Source of the DNA: Erwinia sp. JUb26
GTDB taxonomy: Bacteria > Pseudomonadota > Gammaproteobacteria > Enterobacterales > Enterobacteriaceae
DNA: 64,000 bases
Direction: 5' to 3'
Assembly: GCF_003751505.1 (NCBI RefSeq)
Contig: NZ_RJVB01000006.1
Coordinates: 1 to 64,000, forward strand
The translations under genes were made by a program, and so were the position numbers. The notes below the pieces were generated by a model, which ran no database searches, was not told the DNA's origin, and worked only from the letters and a program-made list of their open reading frames with translations. Shown piece by piece: positions 16,027 through 23,977 of the stretch. The first letter of the stretch is position 1, and the number at the start of each line of letters is the position of its first letter.

Positions 16027-16131
16027 TTTGCGTTAAACGGTCAGAAGATCAGCATGATGGCCCGCGTGAAATAACGATTTACGCGGCTGGCCATCATCGA
16101 TGAACGAGAGAGCTATTGGCTCAGCGGCCGA

Positions 16132-16965
16132 TTAGCCATCCGTTGAACAGGTTAGTTTCTCCCATTCTTCTATTTCCTTCCCCAATGCCGCGAGCTTTTG
16201 CCGCACTAAACCCAGCGCATCACTGCCTAGCAATAAATGCGTTGGTGGGTTCCGGCTTTCCATGATTGCCAGCATAGCGCTTGCGGCTTTAACGGGATCG
16301 CCGAGCTGCTTACCGCTTTTTTCCACACGAGACTGACGGATGGGATCGAACAAAGCATCATAGTCCGGGATGCTACGCGCACTTCGTACCATCGAGCGCC
16401 CTGCCCAGTCGGTGCGAAACGAACCGGGTGCCACGGCGGTCACGTAGATGTTGAACGGGGCAAGCTCTTTGCTTAACGTTTCGGATATCCCCTCCAGCGC
16501 AAATTTGCTGCCGCAGTAATAGCTGATGCCGGGCAGGGTAATGAAACTGCCCATCGAGGTGATATTGATAATATGGCCGCAACGGAGCTGACGCATGCCC
16601 GGCAGCACGGCTTTGATCATCGCCACGGCACCAAACACATTCACGTCAAACTGGCGGCGCATCTCAGTAAGCGAAGATTCTTCCATGATGCCCTCATGAC
16701 CGTACCCGGCATTGTTCACCAGCACATCAATCGGACCGAGGGTGGACTCAATTTCCGCAACGACTTCATCAATGCGCTCAAAGTCCGTTACATCAAGGAG
16801 GCGTCCAAAAGCCCGCTGTGCATCGAGCGCCTCGAAAGCGTTTAGTGCTTCGTGGGTACGAACGGTACCAATAACGCGATGGCCCGAGGCGAGGGCTTCC
16901 TGCGCCAGCGCACGGCCAAAGCCGCTGCTGACTCCGGTGATTAAGATCGTTTTTGCCAATGTCAT
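16132..16965 (-). CDS. Short-chain dehydrogenase/reductase (SDR)
   Basis: A 277-residue classical SDR. TILITGVSSGFGRALAQ is the TGxxxGxG cofactor motif, LVNNAGYG the NNAG motif, and ITSMGS...YYCGSK supplies the catalytic Ser and the YxxxK pair. Cofactor preference and substrate cannot be read. The ATG at 16965 follows GGGAG; the frame upstream to 17019 is less likely coding. It is transcribed divergently from an AraC-type regulator 104 bp away, a common pairing in which the regulator controls the SDR. Confidence 0.93.
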   Translation of the reverse strand: MTLAKTILITGVSSGFGRALAQEALASGHRVIGTVRTHEALNAFEALDAQRAFGRLLDVTDFERIDEVVAEIESTLGPIDVLVNNAGYGHEGIMEESSLTEMRRQFDVNVFGAVAMIKAVLPGMRQLRCGHIINITSMGSFITLPGISYYCGSKFALEGISETLSKELAPFNIYVTAVAPGSFRTDWAGRSMVRSARSIPDYDALFDPIRQSRVEKSGKQLGDPVKAASAMLAIMESRNPPTHLLLGSDALGLVRQKLAALGKEIEEWEKLTCSTDG

Positions 16966-17069
16966 AAAAGAACTCCCATAAACAGTGGAGATTGCATGGT
17001 ATTCTCTGCCATGACGCATTTTTAGGCCTTATTTTCTCTTTTTATTGCCTGATTTTATGAGGTGCTGAG

Positions 17070-17990
17070 ATGTCTGAAATGATTACCCGGATAAAAGCAC
17101 TTGCGGCGCAGGAGGGTTACAACCTCACTGCATTGCCCGATGTGCGAATTTTGCGTGCCGATCGTCCGCTTGCCAGAACGCCAGTGCTTTATGACCCGGG
17201 TATTGTGATCGTCTGCCAGGGCAGCAAACGGGGCTATTTTGGTCAGCAGACCTATTTATATGATGAGCAGCACTACCTGGCGGTTTCAGTGCCTGTGCCG
17301 TTTGTGATGGAAACGGACGCCTCGGCTGAACGTCCGTTGCTGGCGATTTACATGCATCTGGATTTTCAGCTGGCCACTGAACTGATGCTGCAGATTGAAC
17401 AGCATGGCGCCCCGCATCCTCCCGCCGCGCCGCAAAGCATGATGTCCAGCCCGATGGACGACGCGGTACAAACGGCCGTGCTGAGTTTGCTTGAAGCCCT
17501 GAATAATCCGCTTGAGGCGCCCATCCTCGGCCCCGGGCGGGTACGTGAACTTTATTACCGCGTGTTGACGGGTGCACAGGGCAATGCGATGCGCGCCGCG
17601 CTGGCTTTGCAGGGGCAGTTTGGCAAAATCGGCAAAGCGCTGAAACGCATCCATGCCACCTATGCGGAACCGTTAACGCTGCCGCAACTGGCGATCGAAG
17701 CCGGAATGAGCGTGCCGACGTTTCATCACCATTTCAAAGCGATAACCCGGATGCCGCCGATGCAGTATGTCAAATCGGTACGCCTGCACCAGGCGCGGAT
17801 GTTGATGGTGCGCCAGCAGCTCACCGCCGCTGCTGCGAGCTACGCCGTCGGCTATGAAAGCCCATCGCAGTTCAATCGCGAGTTCAAACGCCTGTTTGGT
17901 CTGCCACCGGCAGAGGAGATAAAACGCATGCAGCAGCACTTCGCCCTGCCACCCGCGCAGCCAGTGTCGGTATTCGTTTCATCACATTAA
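17070..17990 (+). CDS. AraC-family transcriptional regulator
   Basis: A 306-residue regulator with an N-terminal cupin-like AraC_N domain (about residues 20-170; VLYDPGIVIVCQGSKRGYFG, YLAVSVPVPF) and a C-terminal double helix-turn-helix (about 195-290). LTLPQLAIEAGMSVPTFHHH is the first HTH and AAASYAVGYESPSQFNREFK the second, the family signature. It probably activates the divergent SDR gene; the inducer is unknown. GAGGTG lies before the start. Confidence 0.93.
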   Translation: MSEMITRIKALAAQEGYNLTALPDVRILRADRPLARTPVLYDPGIVIVCQGSKRGYFGQQTYLYDEQHYLAVSVPVPFVMETDASAERPLLAIYMHLDFQLATELMLQIEQHGAPHPPAAPQSMMSSPMDDAVQTAVLSLLEALNNPLEAPILGPGRVRELYYRVLTGAQGNAMRAALALQGQFGKIGKALKRIHATYAEPLTLPQLAIEAGMSVPTFHHHFKAITRMPPMQYVKSVRLHQARMLMVRQQLTAAAASYAVGYESPSQFNREFKRLFGLPPAEEIKRMQQHFALPPAQPVSVFVSSH

Positions 17991-18086
17991 GGCTTACTGG
18001 ATAGTGGCGAACATAGCGCGAAGTGTGGCATGGCCGAGTCTGGCACGAAACGGAACAGCTATCGCGGCAAAAGTGCGTGATGAACT

Positions 18087-18114
18087 GGCTGCTGCGTATG
18101 CATACACAGCAGCC
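18087..18114. terminator. Hairpin between convergent genes
   Basis: GGCTGCTG / CAGCAGCC, 8-bp stem with a 12-nt loop, between the ends of the AraC gene and the nitroreductase gene. No clear T-tract follows, so termination efficiency is uncertain. Confidence 0.45.
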
Positions 18115-18123
18115 TGAACGATC

Positions 18124-18966
18124 TTACTTAAAACCAAACTCGCGCTCTTCAAGAGTGGCGCGGAGGTTCTGGCGACCATCCATATAATCGAGGCTGGTCG
18201 CTGCCCCCTGAACCGCCTGTTTCCAGGTTTTATCTTTCATTCCCAGACCTTCCCGGAATGCATGGAATGTCTCCTCATAACGTTTGACGTGAGCCTCAAA
18301 ATCACAAGCGCTGTAAAAATTATGATGTGCCACCACGCTTTGAGGGAAGCGCGGACGTATAGCTGCATCGCTGTCAGTTGCAGGCCATCCGACCACCAGG
18401 CCGCATACGACGTAGCTGTGGGCTGGAAGCTGGATAAGCTCAGCCAGTTCTTTAGCCTTGTTACGTGTCGCACCGATATAAACCGTACCCAGCCCGATTG
18501 ACTCTGCAGCCACTGTTGCATTCTGTGAAGCCAGCGCGGCATCAACTGTCGCCATAACAAATGAATCAAGGTAATCATGTACAACCGGCGTAAGGCCATC
18601 TGAAACGGTCAAATTGTGATTTCGTGACAGGTCTGCAATCCAAAGCAGTATCGCAGGAGCCTCCTCAATGTATCCGTTCGCCAGACCTTTCTCTCCCGCT
18701 GAGAGCTTTCTGACCTGCGCCTTAAGTGCAGGATCGGTAACTGCCACCATGCTCCATTGCTGAAGATTTGAGGATGTTGACGCGGACTGAGCGGCCGCAA
18801 CAAGCGTCTCAAACCAGTATTCCGGCAGGGCTTGCTGTGAAAAAATCCTGACGGAACGATGGCTGAGCAGCCCTTCTATCTGCGCATTCCAGATAATGTT
18901 CTCTGGTCGATCTTTCTCACCGTAACGGGCGGTAATCAGCTGACTTTTGTTTAAATCTTCAGACAT
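18124..18966 (-). CDS. NADPH-dependent nitroreductase (NfsA/FRP-like)
   Basis: A 280-residue flavoprotein of the nitroreductase family. HRSVRIFSQQALP near the N-terminus and SASTSSNLQQWSMVAV form the FMN site, ESIGLGTVYIGATRN is the conserved core, and VCGLVVGWP precedes the C-terminal arm. The order and length match NfsA-type FMN reductases. ATG at 18966 has AGGAG 7 bp upstream, and the 12 preceding codons are not needed. It lies 72 bp downstream of a TetR-type gene in the same direction and is probably regulated by it, with electrophiles or quinones as possible inducers. Confidence 0.9.
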   Translation of the reverse strand: MSEDLNKSQLITARYGEKDRPENIIWNAQIEGLLSHRSVRIFSQQALPEYWFETLVAAAQSASTSSNLQQWSMVAVTDPALKAQVRKLSAGEKGLANGYIEEAPAILLWIADLSRNHNLTVSDGLTPVVHDYLDSFVMATVDAALASQNATVAAESIGLGTVYIGATRNKAKELAELIQLPAHSYVVCGLVVGWPATDSDAAIRPRFPQSVVAHHNFYSACDFEAHVKRYEETFHAFREGLGMKDKTWKQAVQGAATSLDYMDGRQNLRATLEEREFGFK

Positions 18967-18989
18967 TATTTTTCTCCTGTGAATAGTGT

Positions 18990-18999
18990 AATGATCATT
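18990..18999. promoter_or_regulatory. Small palindrome upstream of the nitroreductase
   Basis: AATGATCATT, a perfect 10-bp palindrome 24 bp before the nitroreductase start. It could be part of an operator for the adjacent TetR-type protein, but it is short and unsupported otherwise. Confidence 0.25.
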
Positions 19000-19013
19000 C
19001 AATAATTGGGTAA

Positions 19014-19036
19014 ATAAAAAGGCCGAATGGCCTTTG
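19014..19036 (-). terminator. Terminator after the TetR-type gene
   Basis: On the minus strand AAAGGCC / GGCCTTT with a 4-nt loop and a following T-tract, directly after the tetR-like stop codon. It partly separates the regulator from the nitroreductase. Confidence 0.7.
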
Positions 19037-19038
19037 AA

Positions 19039-19620
19039 CTAAATGCTCATTATTAGCGCTTCGATCGCATCCCGTTGATATTCAGGCTCATGCACAATTC
19101 TGCCGAATACCCGGAAACCAAAATAGGCACACATAAATGCCTTAGCCATAACTTCAGGCTGCCGTTCGGCCTGAAACTCCCCGGCAGCAATCCCGGCGGC
19201 AAAAAGTCTGATGAACATTGCCTCAAGCTTTTTGATATAACTGCGGCTGAGCTCTTCAACGGTTTTATCTTTAGCGGCTCTTTCCAGGGGAGAGAATATT
19301 GCCATACAGCCGTTGCGCTCTATGTCGCTGAAATCCAGTTCAATACCTTTTTCAAGCAGAATGCGTAACCTGTCCTTAACGCTACCGGCCTGGCTGAATA
19401 CCGCCTCATGAAACTCAATGCTTGAGCTATGATAACGGCGCAGGGCTTCATGGTAGAGATTTTCTTTATTACCAAAAGCCGCATACAGACTTCCACGGCC
19501 AAGCCCTGTACTCTCAACGAGCTCCTGAGCGGAGGTCGCTTCAAAGCCGTTTCTCCAGAACGCATCCATAGCCGCCTGAATCACGAACTGGTCATCAAAT
19601 TCTCTCGGTCTGCCCGCCAT
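19039..19620 (-). CDS. TetR/AcrR-family transcriptional repressor
   Basis: A 193-residue regulator. The N-terminal HTH reads AMDAFWRNGFEATSAQELVESTGLGRGSLYAAFGNKENLY across residues 17-54, close to the YcdC/TetR consensus, and the rest is an all-helical ligand domain. It lies upstream of the nitroreductase gene and probably represses both itself and that gene. The ligand is unknown. Confidence 0.92.
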   Translation of the reverse strand: MAGRPREFDDQFVIQAAMDAFWRNGFEATSAQELVESTGLGRGSLYAAFGNKENLYHEALRRYHSSSIEFHEAVFSQAGSVKDRLRILLEKGIELDFSDIERNGCMAIFSPLERAAKDKTVEELSRSYIKKLEAMFIRLFAAGIAAGEFQAERQPEVMAKAFMCAYFGFRVFGRIVHEPEYQRDAIEALIMSI

Positions 19621-19980
19621 CAGGCTCTCCCACGGTAAAGACAGTCATCACCCTAACAATTATGGAACGAATGGTCAAGAATTGCGGTAGCCTCACTCAG
19701 TTCTTTGACAGACGTTGGGTGATGCCAGTAAACCTCCGATCCCGGCACGGGCGGACCTAAAGCAAGGCTGTTAGGTCTGCTTAGAGCGAAGAACGGAAGT
19801 TCTCATTTGTCATGACCGCGGGGATGCAGGACTAACATTCGCGTGTGATAATCAACGGGGAACAAGTCACCCCAGGTGTATATAGGTTTTGAGCGGAGAA
19901 TTTTGAGTTTTACTCCTCACTCTGTTTATTACAAAATATAACGATATAGTTCAAAGGTATAAAACCTAAAGGTCAGTCTG
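19621..19980. other. Intergenic region with dispersed repeat copy 1
   Basis: 360 bp between the divergent TetR and lipoprotein genes. At 19744-19792 it holds GGCAC...GCGGAC followed 20 bp later by GGTCTGCTTAGAGCGAAGA, an arrangement repeated at 20385-20434. The right end is AT-rich and should contain the lipoprotein promoter. No coding frame is convincing. Confidence 0.5.
19744..19792 (+). repeat. Dispersed intergenic repeat, copy 1
   Basis: About 49 bp sharing GGCAC-N4-GCGGAC and GGTCTGCT(T/G)AGAGCGAAGA with 20385-20434 at almost the same internal spacing. The two copies flank the lipoprotein gene in direct orientation. Confidence 0.55.
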
Positions 19981-20358
19981 ATGCAAAAAACAAAAAATAA
20001 AAAGAAATTAATCCCTATATTCTTCTTACTCTTCGCTCAATTACTGAGCGGATGCTCATTGACTCGAGTTTCTGAAAAATCGCATGCCAGAGAAGTCGAG
20101 AGCCTAAATCTTATCGGAATGAGCCTGGATGCGGCGAAAGAAAAGTTAATTAAAGAAGGATTTGATTGCAGCGACTATCCTGAGACCAATAGGGTGCAAA
20201 CCCAATCCGGCGCACGCACTTTAATGCAGCTTGATTGTAGCAAACGAAGCTTAGAACTGATTTGTCCGCAGATACGCTATGCGGTAGTCAATGTCGACCC
20301 CCAAAGCTTCAGAGTGGTATTGATGGGAAAACGAATAACTCAACAAGCATGTTTTTGA
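19981..20358 (+). CDS. Small lipoprotein of unknown function
   Basis: A 125-residue protein with a lipoprotein signal sequence (FFLLFAQLLSGC, Cys at about residue 25). The mature part carries four further cysteines (FDCSDY, QLDCSK, ELICPQ, QQACF). The middle (LIGMSLDAAKEKLIKEGFDC) resembles a short PASTA-like or regulatory helix, but I assign no family. The gene is AT-rich relative to its neighbours and is flanked by copies of a short repeat. Confidence 0.75.
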   Translation: MQKTKNKKKLIPIFFLLFAQLLSGCSLTRVSEKSHAREVESLNLIGMSLDAAKEKLIKEGFDCSDYPETNRVQTQSGARTLMQLDCSKRSLELICPQIRYAVVNVDPQSFRVVLMGKRITQQACF

Positions 20359-20384
20359 TGATTAATGATCCTACCTCTGCTCTT

Positions 20385-20434
20385 GGCACACAGCGGACAA
20401 ACACCTGACGCTAATGGTCTGCTGAGAGCGAAGA
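20385..20434 (+). repeat. Dispersed intergenic repeat, copy 2
   Basis: About 50 bp matching the arrangement at 19744-19792. The left half (TGGCACACAGCGGAC) also resembles TGGCACAAAGCGGAC at 22907-22921. It lies just after the lipoprotein gene. Confidence 0.55.
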
Positions 20435-20666
20435 TTAGACATTGGTGCTGAGTTATTAATGTATGAAAGTATCTGGGTTCGTAGTGTCATTCTCATTTTT
20501 TATTTTGTTAACTTTTTACTGAGCAATGTCAACTCATCTTTGATTGATCGGGATTGAAGAAACTATAAGATGAAGATTGAGTGGGGGACAGAACTTTTCG
20601 ATATACAAAAAAGATAAAGATATTGGGATGTAACTTGTTATTTTCAATCACTTTAATTGTTGAACA
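20435..20666. other. Intergenic AT-rich sequence
   Basis: Together with the repeat just before it, this separates the lipoprotein gene from the convergent LysR gene. I see no ribosome site with a convincing frame and no strong hairpin. Confidence 0.4.
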
Positions 20667-21572
20667 TTACACCAACTCCCTGTTCCTGCTGGCAAAGTGG
20701 GCGACCATAAAGTCAACGAATACACGTACCTTTGGTGATAAATGGCGGTTTTGCGCATACATTACCACCACAGGTTTTTCTGGCGTCATAATATCGCCAA
20801 GGATCCTTTCCAGCTTACCTTCTTTTACAGCACTTTCAATTAGATAATCCTGACAATAAATTACACCGGAATTGCTAATCGCAGCATCTACCATGGCATT
20901 ACCATCGTCTAATGACAGCGTCCCGGCAGGAAGATGAACAATTCTTTGTTCATTTTGAAAAAAAATCCACTCAGTAATTTTTCTGGTCTGGGGAGAAATA
21001 AATGACACACAATTATGATGGCGTAAGTCTTCAGGTTTTTCAGGTCGCGATTGTTGCTGCAAATAATGAGGCGAAGCGGCTACTACAAAACGTGTTACCC
21101 CCAAAGTGCGCGCTATCATTCGGGTGTCAGGCAGATCCCCAATACGCACGATGACATCGAAACCTTCTTCCACCACATCCACAAAACGATCGGTTACGCT
21201 GGCATCCACCTTAACGAGAGGGTATTGCCGCATAAAGGCAGAGATTGCTGGTATAACTTGCGAACGTCCGAACGCTGAAGGCATGCTTACGTGCAAGCGG
21301 CCACTGGGGGCGCTCTGCGCCTGGGACATAGCTAATTTAGCGTCATCAAGATCACTCAGGATTTGCTTACATCTCTGGTATAACGCCGCCCCATCATCGG
21401 TCAGACTTAGACTGCGCGTTGTGCGGTTAAACAACCTGACATGCAGTTCATTTTCCAGACGTGATATCGCTTTACTCACGCCTGAAGCACTAATTCCCAA
21501 TTCCGTGGCTGCCAGGGTGAAGTTACCACCTTCCGCTGCAGATACAAAAGCCGCTATTGCTCCAAGATCCAT
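20667..21572 (-). CDS. LysR-family transcriptional regulator
   Basis: A 301-residue regulator with the family's N-terminal winged HTH (FTLAATELGISASGVSKAIS, then LHVRLFNRTTRSLSLTDDG) and a two-lobed periplasmic-binding-like effector domain from about residue 90. It resembles the DsdC/AaeR-like group of LysR regulators that end in DFMVAHF. It is divergent from the beta-propeller gene 110 bp away, which it probably controls. Confidence 0.93.
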   Translation of the reverse strand: MDLGAIAAFVSAAEGGNFTLAATELGISASGVSKAISRLENELHVRLFNRTTRSLSLTDDGAALYQRCKQILSDLDDAKLAMSQAQSAPSGRLHVSMPSAFGRSQVIPAISAFMRQYPLVKVDASVTDRFVDVVEEGFDVIVRIGDLPDTRMIARTLGVTRFVVAASPHYLQQQSRPEKPEDLRHHNCVSFISPQTRKITEWIFFQNEQRIVHLPAGTLSLDDGNAMVDAAISNSGVIYCQDYLIESAVKEGKLERILGDIMTPEKPVVVMYAQNRHLSPKVRVFVDFMVAHFASRNRELV

Positions 21573-21682
21573 AATACCCTCATGCTGGAATTTCAGTCAT
21601 CAATGTAATGATTTAAAGCTTATTTAACAACTTCAGTTTGTTATTTAGAGTATGCGTACTGACCGCTCCTTGAGAAAAAATC

Positions 21683-22744
21683 ATGATCCATTTGAAAATA
21701 AGTAAGCTTGCTGGCATTACGCTGCTCTTCAGCATGGCGATAAATTCTGCGACGTTGCAGGCACAGGAATTTATTGGATATGTCAAAAATACCGTCAATC
21801 CTGAAGATATGGTTGTCATTCCAAATACGCCCTGGGTTGTCACATCTACGGATAAAACACCGGGGAATGAGAAGCCAGGCTATCTATATCTCATTGATTC
21901 AGCTTCTGGGAATGCTCATCAGGTGAATGCCAAGGTCGCCTTCGTTTCTTCTGCTGGCGACCCAACCTGCAAACCTCTGAAGATGGACGATCTTGCGATG
22001 AGTGGACTTGCTATACGTAGTACAACTGATGGCACGCATCAACTGATGGCTGTCAATCGCGGAAAACGAATGTCGGTTGAATTCTTCAACATTGACCTCT
22101 CCACTTCCAAACCTGCTTTTACATGGAGCGGATGTTTGATCATGCCCGATAAAGCTTTCCCAAATGCTGTGGTTCCGCTCAGCAACGGTGGTCTGGCTGT
22201 AACAATTTCTTTTGAAACCGATAACAGAGCTCTAATGCAGCAACTGGAAAATAGAGTGAATACCGGTTATCTGTTGGAGTGGAGCCAACAACATGGCTTT
22301 AAAAGGGTTGCAGGCAGCGAACTTCCGCTTAACAACGGCCTTAAAATCAGCCCTGATGGCAAATTTTACTACATCGCAGGTTGGGGGAGCGAGAGCATAT
22401 TACGATTACCTACGTCTTCAGGGAGCGGTAAACCTCTTCAGGTGAATATTGGAATGAAGCCAGATAATTTGAGTTGGTCCAGAGACGGAAAACTGATAGT
22501 TGCAGGCCAGCTTCAGTCGGCTACCAGCATTTTTAATTGTGTTGCTTCTGATAAAGATGTCTGCCCCGTTCCCTTTAAAATCATTGAAGTAGATCCCAAT
22601 AATTTATCTACTCTTCGTGTACTGGTTGATGGGGAAAATATGAAGACGTATGCCGCTGCAACAACCGGACTTGAGGTCGGTAATGAGATATGGGTGAGCG
22701 CATTTCGCAACACTAAAATTGCCCGCTATCGATTAAATCAATAA
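21683..22744 (+). CDS. Periplasmic beta-propeller protein (SMP-30/gluconolactonase-like)
   Basis: A 353-residue exported protein with a signal peptide ending near NSATLQA. The repeated strands and loops (GYLYLIDSASGNAHQ, LNNGLKISPDGKFYYIAGWG, KPDNLSWSRDGKLIVAG, EVGNEIWVSAFRNTKIARY) fit a six-bladed propeller such as SMP-30/gluconolactonase or paraoxonase-like arylesterases. NNGLKISPDGKFYY carries the Asn/Asp pattern expected of calcium ligands. It probably hydrolyses a lactone or ester in the periplasm. Four cysteines (PTCKP, WSGCLI, NCVAS, DVCPV) could form disulfides. Control by the divergent LysR is inferred. Confidence 0.75.
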   Translation: MIHLKISKLAGITLLFSMAINSATLQAQEFIGYVKNTVNPEDMVVIPNTPWVVTSTDKTPGNEKPGYLYLIDSASGNAHQVNAKVAFVSSAGDPTCKPLKMDDLAMSGLAIRSTTDGTHQLMAVNRGKRMSVEFFNIDLSTSKPAFTWSGCLIMPDKAFPNAVVPLSNGGLAVTISFETDNRALMQQLENRVNTGYLLEWSQQHGFKRVAGSELPLNNGLKISPDGKFYYIAGWGSESILRLPTSSGSGKPLQVNIGMKPDNLSWSRDGKLIVAGQLQSATSIFNCVASDKDVCPVPFKIIEVDPNNLSTLRVLVDGENMKTYAAATTGLEVGNEIWVSAFRNTKIARYRLNQ

Positions 22745-23090
22745 TTATTAAATTGAATTTTATGCCAAAATCGGACGGCAGGATATAGCAAACCTGCGTC
22801 TGAATTTTCTTTACCACTATTATCCGGGGATAAAAAAACGTGAAGCTAACTCATAAATCACTGTGTCAATTGCTCCCTATAGCTCAGAGCTATCAACGTC
22901 CGCTTCTGGCACAAAGCGGACTAACCGATCTCCCTAAACAGCCCTTCACTTATTCTCCCCACCCATTAATCTTCCGCGCCTGGATCACCTTCCAGCGAAT
23001 AGACAACGCTCTCCTAAACCAGGCAAATAAGCCCACTCAAGTTCCCCTGAGCGGACTGCTGGATGTACTCCACTTTCTCCCCCCAAAACA
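22745..23090. other. Intergenic region downstream of the toxin-antitoxin pair
   Basis: 346 bp between the propeller gene and the MazF-type toxin, both ending here. It contains TGGCACAAAGCGGAC (22907-22921), related to the repeats at 19.7 and 20.4 kb. A plus-strand frame runs through it into the toxin gene, but its second half is antisense to that gene, so I regard it as non-coding. No strong terminator is visible. Confidence 0.45.
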
Positions 23091-23423
23091 TCACCCAAGA
23101 ATCGCCTCCAGTCTTGCCAGCACCTCATTGACAATCACCTCGGGTACCCGCTCCAGGCGTCTGCCGTTACGCACTTCCATATCAAGAGTTCTGGGCTGGT
23201 CGCAGCGGATCACGCCGGTGGTTTTCGTTCCCGCACCATCCAGAGAAACGGCGAAGCCTGCCGTGCGGGCGAAGTTGCCGCCGCTGGTGATTGGCACAAC
23301 AACGGGGAGCCGGGTGAAGGCGTTAAACGAAGCGGGTGAAACAATCAGCACCGGCCGCGTTCCGCGTTGTTCGTGCCCCGCAGTGGGATCGAGAGAGACG
23401 AGCCAGATTTCTCCCCTGTCCAT
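23091..23423 (-). CDS. MazF/PemK/ChpB-family endoribonuclease toxin
   Basis: A 110-residue toxin of the type II CcdB/PemK fold. The N-terminus MDRGEIWLVSLDPTAGHEQRGTRPVLIVS is split across the family's first strands and the RG(T)RP loop, VVVPITSGG follows, and TTGVIRCDQPRTLD has the conserved Cys-Asp-Q region near the active site. ChpB of E. coli is the closest type I recall. It would cleave mRNA at short specific sequences. Its ATG immediately follows the antitoxin stop codon, so expression is coupled. Confidence 0.94.
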   Translation of the reverse strand: MDRGEIWLVSLDPTAGHEQRGTRPVLIVSPASFNAFTRLPVVVPITSGGNFARTAGFAVSLDGAGTKTTGVIRCDQPRTLDMEVRNGRRLERVPEVIVNEVLARLEAILG

Positions 23424-23681
23424 TTACAGGACCTCCTTACCCAGGGCTGAGGCATTAGCCCATTCCCGATCCTCGTCACTGATTTCTGCGTGCGGATCGC
23501 ACTGCGCCAGCAGCTCATCAAGGGAATAATGCGGTCGTTTCTGGGGTTCAATAATCAGGCGGCCATTATCAATGGTCATGCCGACTTCACTATCGGTAGT
23601 CAGCCCCAGCGTTTTAAGCACGGCAGGAGGAACCGCCAGCATGACGGAGCCTCCAACCTTTTTCAGGCGAGCAATATGCAT
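23424..23681 (-). CDS. MazE/PemI/ChpS-type antitoxin
   Basis: An 85-residue antitoxin with an N-terminal AbrB/SpoVT DNA-binding domain (KKVGGSVMLAVPPAVLKTLG, then GMTIDNGRLIIEP) and an acidic C-terminal tail (CDPHAEISDEDREW) that would wrap the toxin. GGAGGTG before ATG at 23681 fixes the start; the open frame upstream crosses the promoter. It binds its own promoter in known systems, and a perfect palindrome there supports this. Confidence 0.93.
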   Translation of the reverse strand: MHIARLKKVGGSVMLAVPPAVLKTLGLTTDSEVGMTIDNGRLIIEPQKRPHYSLDELLAQCDPHAEISDEDREWANASALGKEVL

Positions 23682-23697
23682 AGAACACCTCCAAAAA

Positions 23698-23713
23698 TTA
23701 TATTTAAATATAA
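23698..23713. promoter_or_regulatory. 16-bp palindromic operator overlapping the antitoxin -10 box
   Basis: TTATATTTAAATATAA is a perfect palindrome 17 bp before the antitoxin ATG. On the minus strand its right part runs into TATAAT, so a bound antitoxin would cover the -10 element. Confidence 0.7.
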
Positions 23714-23977
23714 CATTGTCGGCGATGCGTGCGCAATTATTAATCAATTCCATTGTGGTAATTTCCTTAGTTTAGCCTGTTATCATGCAGGAGCTGAGTC
23801 CATGACAAAGAAAGCCGATGATAGAAAACTTCACCACCGGCTCAAAGAGTTATGACGTTTCAGGCAGGAAGAATGCGGCACGGCTTCCAAATCTTTGCAC
23901 CGCCGGAGGCAAGAGGATCACGCGTAAGGCTAATTCAGTAAGCACAAAGGCCCGCCCTCCATGGCAGCCCTTCCCTC

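Noticed and set aside
15907..16131. tRNA-Asn as an attachment site of an integrated element
   Set aside because: No integrase, no recognised repeat of the tRNA 3' end and no mobile genes follow within the window.
22840..23529. 229-codon plus-strand frame
   Set aside because: Its second half is antisense to the MazF-type toxin and antitoxin genes, and its first half covers repeat-bearing intergenic DNA.
23802..23855. 17-codon frame (MTKKADDRKLHHRLKEL) upstream of the antitoxin
   Set aside because: Too short to assign; it could be a fragment of a small DNA-binding protein, but nothing supports translation.
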